From contig JADDMT010000183.1 in NCBI GenBank assembly GCA_021401465.1, positions 1-46,125 on the forward strand: 46,125 bases of DNA, given 5' to 3'. Below are positions 11,101 through 18,047 of the stretch, piece by piece. Both the position numbers and the translations under genes were made by a program. This DNA is from Teratosphaeria epicoccoides (taxonomy: Eukaryota > Ascomycota > Dothideomycetes > Mycosphaerellales > Teratosphaeriaceae). Every line of letters begins with the position of its first letter. The stretch's first letter is position 1. A model generated the notes under the pieces. The model was not told where the DNA came from, ran no database searches, and saw only the letters and a list, made by a program, of their open reading frames with translations.

Positions 11101-12485
11101 TCCTCCTTCAGTATGCGGTCGATGAAGGATGAGTCGTCAAACAGCTGGCTGCTACTTGCATTCTCGCCAGGCGGTCGCGGCCTCGCTTTGGTGAAGTCGA
11201 GCTCTGGATTGCCGACCCATGCCTGCAGAATGCCCAGCTCCGTGTTGATCAGTTCGGTAGTGTTGTGCCAGGCGATGACAGCGTCGCACGTCTCCCTGTA
11301 GCCTTCACTCGCTGCTCTTGGATGTGCAATCTCAAATGCTTGTCTTGTAGGGTACAGGCTCTCTGTCTTTTCAATCTTTCTCACGATCTCCTGGACTTGC
11401 TGCATGGGACTCTTGCCTACCTCTGCCTCGCCCTTGATCTCGAATGCTATGATCGCTTCTATCGCTGCGTTGACCTTGCTACGACCGTCCTCAATCAAAC
11501 GACGCTGTGCTGCGACTGTGCGTCCGCAGGTTTTGGCGCGTACACCGATCCAAACTTCTGTCTTCAGCGTGTTATCGCCCTGAGCCTCAGAGCCTCCGAT
11601 CAAGCGCTTCTTCTCTTGCTTGACCACATCGCCCGTCAGTACGTTTGCCAACATGGCATGCCATTCCAGTCGCTCTCTATTGGCGGGTATCTTGAGCTCC
11701 TCCACGCTGGGCTCCATGTCCTCATTCCCGTAGTATAGAAGCATCTCTTGATCGTAGGGATCATTCTCGTTGTACTGATTTGACGACGGACTCTCATCTG
11801 TGTCAGACTCCGTCTCTGTACTGTAATCCAGAGCGGGCGGACCCATTTCGTTGCCAGGGGCGTAAAACTCATTGTCGGGCGCGTTCTCCCGTATCCTCTG
11901 CACATACGCCTTTTCTTGCGCACGATATTCGGCGTTTGGATTGCGTCGCTGTCGGTGTGTGCTACCTCTCCGTTGTCTCTGTTGTGTGTTTAAACTGTAC
12001 TGGTGCGGTCGTCGCGGAGGGTTGTAGGCATTGCTGGGTTGTCGCGTCGTCACGGGTCTCGCTGTAGATCGCTGTTGCGCTGAGTGCATCCCATTTGGGA
12101 TGATGCCCTGCGGTACAGGCACCTCGTACTGCCCAGCGCCAGCACTTTGCCTCGTCATGGTCGGTCCCAGCGAGCTCGTAGAAGAACTCCAGCCATACGC
12201 CGACGGGTTGGTGAGTGGCGTCACCTCCTCCAAGGGCGCAAGTCCAACACTGCTCGTCGGGGAGAAGTGTCTGCTGGCGATCCCGTCGCTGTCGCTATAG
12301 CCTGTACTCTCGCCCGGGGTGCCATAGTCGTCCACGTCGCCGCTGCTGCCCTCGGTGCCGCTAGAATTGTATGTCGGCAGGTCTGGTCGCTCAGACTCGT
12401 CTTCCATGATGGGTTCGACGGCGATGCTGCCCTCGCGTAAGCTACGCGCCGCCCGCGCAGATGGAGAGCCGGAAATGGTCGACAT
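8157..12485 (-). CDS. sskB: MAP kinase kinase kinase SskB/Ssk2 (HOG osmostress pathway)
   Basis: Single exon, 1442 aa from the ATG at 12483-12485. The frame runs upstream to 12614, but only a TTG could start there, so the ATG is preferred. The protein kinase domain lies at about residues 1102-1381. It has the glycine loop GGGTFGSVY, the ATP-binding Lys in AVKEIRL (about K1131), the catalytic loop VVHRDIKPEN (about D1226), DFG (about D1244) and GTPMYMSPE. The long N-terminal part carries a disordered Ser-rich region, then a helical segment with SLGRLTTYFEKELQRKPDE that is typical of Ssk2/SskB. In the family this kinase is activated by the response regulator Ssk1/SskA and phosphorylates the Pbs2 MAPKK upstream of Hog1. 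A short Ser-rich tail (about 61 aa) follows the kinase. The length fits fungal orthologues. Confidence 0.95.
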   Translation of the reverse strand: MSTISGSPSARAARSLREGSIAVEPIMEDESERPDLPTYNSSGTEGSSGDVDDYGTPGESTGYSDSDGIASRHFSPTSSVGLAPLEEVTPLTNPSAYGWSSSTSSLGPTMTRQSAGAGQYEVPVPQGIIPNGMHSAQQRSTARPVTTRQPSNAYNPPRRPHQYSLNTQQRQRRGSTHRQRRNPNAEYRAQEKAYVQRIRENAPDNEFYAPGNEMGPPALDYSTETESDTDESPSSNQYNENDPYDQEMLLYYGNEDMEPSVEELKIPANRERLEWHAMLANVLTGDVVKQEKKRLIGGSEAQGDNTLKTEVWIGVRAKTCGRTVAAQRRLIEDGRSKVNAAIEAIIAFEIKGEAEVGKSPMQQVQEIVRKIEKTESLYPTRQAFEIAHPRAASEGYRETCDAVIAWHNTTELINTELGILQAWVGNPELDFTKARPRPPGENASSSQLFDDSSFIDRILKEDGLKSLQGDNSLLNGVNTVIQKAKQTLIANASGFSDRHLPPYIEELLTLINFPSRLIQEIIRMRLSYARKIKDVAQQAVMMAEQMILQFQILLKLAVTIKSQYLQISQPEAGWDLPPCIDDGFDGVVLDALKFYFKMLNWKLVANKNTFKEAEILEQEWDFSNELGRHLDGGDVEVAEQFSSLTSKSLGRLTTYFEKELQRKPDEVAGAEMDKRYKAILDSVRVRQRKIFRFSRILSQRFENATEYNINIDADHYADLMDALMFSGHVLVDTSVSSSPALSGDAEGRGKVYVIASPTLRDRPKEIQSMLGTCYHAHMEEGVAEDPSNPYVLILKPETALVWNGHRMDGVEGGLVRQPLLDLKVGRLRLVADGSQARLANANMAFAVVTQNIELPVLVEQRANLPRVNMELIKIRKTAYKLSNTIMDSVEIVRKQTKGLECQELIQTCFAFATEFGQRSAIYFDQQRRAMHQLKLTHIALDWVSFICDDCVASDRKTFRWAVVALEFAMMMTRGQNILGISEEEYGTLRAKVAGCMSLLISHFDIMGARSTVAAQAEKQRIEALLVGRHGQLRLDVSRLKDDEESSKVVRMQWLDELERLDQARKDKEAERQALGRVLEDSNEADRALTQLSASAGNVHLRWQQGQFVGGGTFGSVYVAINLDSTQLMAVKEIRLQDPKMIPTIVSQIRDEMGVLQVLDHPNIVQYYGIEPHRDKVYLFMEYCSGGSLAALLEHGRIEDETVIQVYALQMLEGLGYLHEAKVVHRDIKPENILLDHNGVIKFVDFGAAKVIAQQGKTVVATQGPDGEKGTGGGRNNSMQGTPMYMSPEVIRGGHKGARGRLGAEDIWSLGCVISEMATGSRPWANMDNEWAIMYNIAQGHSPSMPTSEQMSEVGLDFLRRCFERDPARRASAAELLQHEWILSIRSQLSLEPSTTPQTPASEQNFNVSGGSSQSGSGHVSRQNSGLSREWSHGSGSSESTQG

Positions 12486-13568
12486 CTCGTCTTGGACGCA
12501 CGACTCGTGCTGGTTCGTCAGAGTGCCAAGCACCGGTCCTGAGCCCGCTGGAAGAAGCCACCTGCTTATTACAAGCCACAGCAAAAGAGGAGATGGTGGC
12601 GCAGAGAACTTCAAGGAATAGATACCTCACCGTCTTTCACCTGAAACATGACTCGCGCGAATGACGGTGTCGATGAATGCGCTGAGGTGTCTCTGCTGCT
12701 GCCTGTTCCTCCGGAGTGAAAAGAAGGTTTGCCCTGGCTCCTGCATCTGTCCAGAGCTGTCCAGTTGGTGCAATATGCAATTGCCTTCCGCGAGTGTATA
12801 CACAGGACGTAAGACGTGTGCGCCGCATCTAAGAACGGCATTGGAGCACTCATGGAGACAATTATATTACGCTATCGACTGGACTGCCTCGTAGCAGCTC
12901 GCCTGGAGTCGTCGTCATATCACTGCGGCCGAAGTACCTTCGGTGTTACGCTGGTTCCGCGGTTCCCGAGTACATGTAATAAGCGCTTGCTATGAGGCAT
13001 GATGGAGATATGACAGAAATGGTCTAGGAGCCACACGATACGAACCTTGAGCATCCGATTGCCGTGGTAATGGCATCTCTCGGATCATGCGGTGGATATG
13101 CGTACCGCTCTGCCTATTGGGACGGCTCACGCTTTGCTAGGCCCGGTTTGGGGACAGGGCTGTCACGTGCAACTGCAAAGCTATCGTCCGAGCCGTTGTG
13201 TTGAGTGTCGCGCGGACTGTGGCAGAGTTGTTACTTCATGCCGCCACGCCTAGAGCTTGCCTAGGGTCAGTGTTTGAGTCAGGCTGTAGAGACCATAACA
13301 TGGCATCCACCGACGAGTGAGCTCGCTGGATGCTGCATACTAGATTCTGTGTCGTTCAGTTATAGGTGCCATGTCATGCAGTGCTACAGCAGTTGTTGGA
13401 GCAATCTTAAAACTGTCAAGTCGAAGAAAATGCTTGTTGAGTTAGATGAGGATGACATAACCACTCGGATCCCTACCACACACATATCTACATTGCAGGT
13501 CCTTCTCTCTTGCCGCATTTTGATATCAATCAAGAGCGAGTTGACAATGTAACAACGTAGCGGGATAA
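12486..13568. other. Intergenic, MAPKKK promoter side
   Basis: About 1.1 kb between the SskB start and the 3' end of the dihydroorotate dehydrogenase gene. No coding frame with recognisable content was found. A frame reading toward 12611 joins onto the MAPKKK upstream region, but nothing shows it is an exon. Confidence 0.5.
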
Positions 13569-14701
13569 TCACGATCCGTCTCGACCAGTCATGATCTTCT
13601 CAAACACACCAGCACCCTCTCTGCCCAGAGCCGTCCCAACACCAACCGCGTCCGCACCCACCGCCCTCATCCTATCAAAGCTAGCCTTGTCGGCCACGCC
13701 TCCAACACCGATTATGCCAATCGACTCGAGCGTTGAATGCTGATCAAGCATCGTCCTGATCGTCTTCACATTGCCCAGAGCCAAAGGATGCAAGGGTGCT
13801 CCCGCCATACCGCCGATACCTGTCCCAGAAGCAGAGTTGATTGCTGGTGTGCCGTTGGCGTCTGCAACGACGAGGCTGTTGCCTAGAGTGATGGTCGCCG
13901 TGATGAAATCGATGGGACAGGGGTTGACGGCTAGGAGTGCGACGATGAGAGTTTGAAATTGGTCGTGGTAGGTGTAGCTGTGTATCGCTAAGTGATCCAA
14001 CCTGTAAGATGGACCAAGTCATACTTACGGAGGTGTCTTGATACCAATCTTGACGTTCCTCGGATCGCTATTGGCTTCGACGTTTTCTAACACTTTCAAG
14101 TACTCGACCAAAGAATCTCCGGAATACGCCGGCGGTGGCTTATCAGGAATGTTCGGGCACGACAAATTGATCTCCATGCACAGTGGGTTGGTCAGACTCG
14201 ACTGTAGATGTTGGATCTTCTGGTAGCATTCTTTGATGGCCTCTGCGCTACCTGTTACAGAGATGATGAGGGGTTTGACATTTCGATCGTCATCCGGAAG
14301 GGTGGAGTCTTGGATCACTTTGGCAATTGTGGCAAGGTAAGTGCTGAGTAGAATCGGACTATAGCCTGGGTGAGGTCAGTATTTTCCTCCTCAGCGGGTC
14401 AAAGGAAGACATGGAGAAGTCAGATTGATCCGAATGACCACCTACCTAACGTGTTCAAGCAGCCACTGAAATTGCTTGGGACTTCGCCGTCCTCAACATT
14501 TAGCTTCGTCGAGTGGTCATGGGGATCAAAGAATGTATGCTGATGGGTCTCATCATCATGCTCAAAACCATGCAGCAAGCTCGTTCGTATGGTGACGGCT
14601 CCTGTATACGGACAATCGAAGAGCTTTTGCAGATCACCTCTCGTAGTTGCCCAAGGGTTGGCTGAGTTCAGTATTGGTACTTTAAGACTGGGTAGAGGCA
14701 T
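13569..14701 (-). CDS. URA1: Dihydroorotate dehydrogenase, class 1A (fumarate-type) family
   Basis: Model: complement(13569..13977, 14029..14365, 14446..14701), 333 aa. Intron 1 (14366-14445, 80 nt) runs GTAGGT...CCCAG and joins CLNTLG|YSPI, a conserved class 1A motif. Intron 2 (13978-14028, 51 nt) runs GTAAGT...CACAG and joins KTPP|YTYHDQF. The enzyme oxidises dihydroorotate to orotate in pyrimidine synthesis with FMN. In class 1A it is cytosolic and uses fumarate. The catalytic-Cys loop reads INLSCPNIPDKPP, and the FMN/substrate part includes GIGGMAGAPLHPLAL and GVGGV. No mitochondrial targeting or membrane anchor is visible, which fits class 1A rather than class 2. The ATG at 14699-14701 is the first in frame. 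Whether it uses dihydroorotate in vivo is inferred from the family. Confidence 0.9.
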
Positions 14702-15132
14702 CACAGCAGATATTGAGCAGTGATTCTAGTTCAGTGGGAGATCGATGCGGTTTTATCGATTCTATAGAGCATTGTGCCGTGTCGTGGGTCAAAGATAAGC
14801 TCATCGGCAAGCCGAGAGCATCGGAAGTCGGCTTGGTCTAGGTACTATCCATTGCCAGCCTCGAGCAGCATCTTCCCTCGTCGAAGTCGATGACATACGG
14901 CTTTGCAATTTGTCCAGAAGGTGTCTCGGTCGTAATTTGGGCCATTGCATTGATCTGAAATGAATGGGAGAACAAGTTGGAGTTCCACTGCTTCAGCTCT
15001 GCTTCTACCTTCAGTCACTGATAAGCCCAGAAGCCAAGGGAAGCTTATCAATAGGCTGCTTTGATATTGTAATATATAATGAAAGATTCGGTGCTGACAC
15101 CCAGCCATGTGGAGTCATATCTACTTGTAGTG
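14702..15132. other. Intergenic between DHODH gene and tRNA-Ser
   Basis: No coding frame with recognisable content. An imperfect palindrome, AAGCCGA...TCGGCTT, lies around 14813-14839. It may only be chance. The DHODH promoter should lie here. Confidence 0.45.
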
Positions 15133-15289
15133 GGCGTTGTAGCAAAGTGGTTACTGCGATTGACTAGAATTCTGTCTACACTGACAAATTTGCCATCAAT
15201 TCCCTTCGGGGGCGTAGGGTATGTAAACAAGTGTGATGCCTACTTTGCGTAAAACTTATCAGTTCTCAGTTCGAATCCTGCCAACGTCG
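15133..15289 (+). tRNA. tRNA-Ser(AGA) with anticodon intron plus a second insert in the T stem
   Basis: The acceptor half GGCGTTG (15133-15139) pairs with CAACGTC (15282-15288), one G-U included, and discriminator G follows. The A box reads TAGCAAAGTGG (15140-15150). The D stem is GCA/TGC. The anticodon stem ATTGA (15159-15163) pairs with TCAAT (15196-15200). The loop gives anticodon AGA (15166-15168). A 25-nt intron (15170-15194) sits after position 37. Its third-last base G15192 can pair with C32, the anticodon-intron pair expected by tRNA splicing endonuclease. The class II variable arm is CCC-TTC-GGG, as expected for Ser. The 5' T-stem half GTAGG (15214-15218) is separated from TTCGAAT and CCTGC by a 51-nt insert (15219-15269). 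Without the insert the T stem pairs fully. A TTTTT terminator follows at 15294-15298. Box B still reads AGTTCGAATCC. Loss of function is possible. Confidence 0.82.
15219..15269 (+). other. 51-nt spliceosomal-like intron candidate inside tRNA-Ser
   Basis: The insert begins GTATGT, a strong fungal 5' splice site, and ends TTCTCAG. CTTAT, which fits CTNAY, lies with its A 11 nt from the 3' end. It falls exactly between GTAGG and TTCGAAT, and its removal restores a five-pair T stem. The length is in the range of the mRNA introns in this window (46-121 nt). An alternative is an insertion that has killed the tRNA. Confidence 0.55.
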
Positions 15290-15293
15290 AAAC

Positions 15294-15298
15294 TTTTT
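15294..15298 (+). terminator. Pol III T-run terminator of tRNA-Ser
   Basis: Five T in a row, starting five bases after the discriminator base of the tRNA-Ser gene. This is a normal eukaryotic RNA polymerase III stop signal. Confidence 0.75.
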
Positions 15299-16121
15299 GT
15301 AAATACTATTGAAGTTTTTGCTTCTAATATAATGTTGTTTGTGGTTTTGCTCAGCTTCTATCTGTAACAAATACCTAGCTGCATCGTTGTCTCTGCTGAG
15401 GCAGGTATAAATCTCTTCTATTGACGCCTTCCTTCTGACATACATTGAAAACAATGACGTCTTCGGAATCATATTTATCATATTGCATGACCAACGCTTG
15501 TGTCGTTTTCCAGATATCTGATGCGCACAGGGTTGATGTTACAGTGGCCGGATGCATACTGATGCTTGCGATGACGCTCGAGATGCCTGCTCAGCAGAAG
15601 CCCGCAGATGCAGAAAGGCGGCCGAAGCCACCCAAAAACTCACGGAGCATCATATTTCATCCACTGAAACGAGCGACCAGCTATCTGTATTGACAGGCAA
15701 CTCAGATCGCATCATTGGACTCTTTGCACATGGAGTGAGATCGAATACCATGTGCCTTCCCGTCTTGCCAAACACCATGCTGAACGCGCCTTCTCATGCC
15801 CACAAGATCGGCAGAACGCCGCTACACTTGATTCAATCTCAGGTCCCGAATGCCACCGTAAACTAAAAAGTGTCCTCATCAACAAGCATGATAATTGGAT
15901 TTGTTTTTATGCCTTCGGACGTGCGCTCGTCAGCAGGTGCGGCTTTGCTCAGTACCTGCCTCCCTCAACCTCATTGCCTAGACACCTCGCCGGAACCATC
16001 TTCGCAAGCAGGCGAAGCCACTCGCCTCGGACACATCGCTCCTACATCTCGCCTCCATCATCTCCATCAGCAGGCGAGACTACTGTCAGTCTTTGCTCTC
16101 CTAGACGCACTGTTCTAAGCA
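15299..16121. other. Intergenic, nothing recognised
   Basis: About 820 bp between tRNA-Ser and the 3' end of the E2 gene. The first part is relatively AT-rich. Frames up to about 130 codons exist on the plus strand, but they show no domain and shift between frames without splice signals. Confidence 0.45.
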
Positions 16122-17568
16122 TCACCACCTTGCCGCCTTCACCTTGAATACCTCCCCATCAAAATCTCCTCTATTCCATCTCTCAACATCACCATCACAC
16201 AGCTTCCATAGCTTCGCACCCAGCGCCGCCTTCCTCTTCTCCTCCATCCTCTTCTTCTCAGACGACGAGGGCGACCGCAACTTGAACACACCTCCGTCAC
16301 CCACAGACGTCGAATTTCCAAACAAGCCGCCCCTCTTCGCCTTTCCAGGAGTCACCGGCCTAATCTCTTTCTTCTTCCGCGGAGAAGGCGACAGTCCAAA
16401 CGGCGAATCGTGTGCCAATGGCTTGCTGACTAGATTAGACGGCGGCGTGATGTTGGGAGCCCTCCGTTGAGCGTCGCGACTGCTCTCCGGCCTCTCCGAA
16501 ACCTCCATCTCCACTTGCCGCCGCTTTCGAGGACTCTTCGATGGGCTCTTCCTGGGACTAGGCGGATATTCTTCCATTTCGGAATCGCTGTTGGAACTGG
16601 CATCCTCCAGAGACAGCTCACCTAATGGCACAGGAGCTCCTGGCGGTCGCCGCGGGGTCACAGCTTTTGGTGTTCCAGCCTTGACCGGCGATCTCGCCTC
16701 ATCGTTCTCCTGGTTGAGATCCATCATGCTGCTATCGTCTGACACGGACTTAGCCCTCTGTGTCGGCCTGGGTGCCGTCAGCCCACCGCCAAAGACATCA
16801 TCATCACCGGACTGGACCACAAATGGCTGACTGGTAGTCGGCTGATGCCGTCGCCTAACCTGCTCGTCGCCGGTCGGTGACGCTTCTAACCTCTTAGCTA
16901 CCCTCTGCCTTACTGTTCTCCTGCTCCGGAAAGCAGATGCTACATGTGCTTCGCCGAAGTCTCTGACCTTTGCCTTCTCCTCGACAGCCTCGAGCTCATC
17001 CTCGTCCTTGCCTCTATTCTGTGCTTCAATGACAGCCACCCGCAATACGCTCGGTATCCTCGCATGGATACCAGTCATCATCTCCGCCCTCTTCGTGAAC
17101 GCCTCATACTCATCCTGAATCAAACTGCCAGCATCTGCATTCAACGCACTGTCTGGATTCGGCTGAATCAACAAGCAAGATATGACCACCAGAATATCCC
17201 TCAATGTCAACTTCGCATCCCAGTCCCTCTTCAAGGTCTCCACACACACTCCACCGGTCTGTGGATCAACGTTCGGATGGAATATGGGTGTCCGAAAATA
17301 CGCAGTCGGAGGCTGTTGAGGATAGTTCGGCGGGATCGTGAGATGTAGCTTGAATACGCCTCCACTGAAAGGCGTATGGCTCGGTCCAGCAAGCAAAATA
17401 TCCAGCTGCGTCAGGTCGTCATTGTCAGCGGCATTCGGCGCAAACAGGTAGTTCGGCGGAAGCGGTTGGCTGTGAAGAGCACCATGGTCGGCTGCGAGAC
17501 GGCGCAATGCGCGGGAGTTCTATCTCTGGTCAGTGGAATCAACAGACCGCATTCAGCGTCCTGACCAT
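16122..17568 (-). CDS. UBE2S-like ubiquitin-conjugating enzyme E2 with long C-terminal tail
   Basis: Model: complement(16122..17519, 17566..17568), 466 aa. The 46-nt intron (17520-17565) runs GTCAGG...GATAG with a CTGAC branch site and follows the ATG directly, so exon 1 codes only for Met. The frame reaches 17507 as a TTG, and extending to the acceptor gives MNSRALRRLAADH, a natural E2 start. The UBC domain is about residues 1-160, with HPN at 82-84 and catalytic Cys at about C93 in GGVCVETLKRDW. LLIQPNPDSALN followed by MTGIHARIP resembles UBE2S rather than UbcH5-type E2s. UBE2S extends ubiquitin chains for the APC/C. The 300-residue tail is low complexity with many S/T-P sites, such as SPRKSPSKSPRKR. 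The C-terminus is not the LRRL known in animal UBE2S. Confidence 0.85.
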
Positions 17569-18047
17569 GTTGGCTATGATACACAAACAAGATGCCGAAG
17601 CCGTCCCGGCTCTTGATGATCCCTGATCTGCTCTATGTCATGCGACGCGGATGGATTGTCCAACGAATTATGTCGGAAAGTTGTAAATCCTGCGCAAAAT
17701 CAAATCAAATCAAAATGTTTGGTGGTCGAGGCTTTGTTGTTGTGCACAAGTCGGACGGCGCGTTCGCGTCATGGTGGGGCAACGTGTAGGCTCTTGCTCG
17801 TGGCTTCAACCGAAGAATTGATCGAAATATAATAAGATGAGCGGACAAGACAGAGTATGGATTTTGTAGACCAATTATAGACATACTGCAATCCGCAGGC
17901 AGCGTCCGGGATTACAAGAATTCGCTTTTGCATTTGTTCACGTTCTATTTCCTGCGGCGCTATGCATTACAAGCATCATCTACACCCAATGCCGCGCCCT
18001 CAGTCAGGATCTGTCGAAGCATTGAAGACACAGCTCCACGTGCATCA
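17569..18047. other. Intergenic between the E2 and NAA15 genes
   Basis: About 480 bp holding the E2 promoter side and the NAA15 3' end. No coding content was recognised. Confidence 0.5.

Noticed and set aside
12486..12614. 43-codon N-terminal extension of the SskB frame
   Set aside because: It could start only at a TTG, and the sequence has intron-like content. The ATG at 12485 is the first real start.
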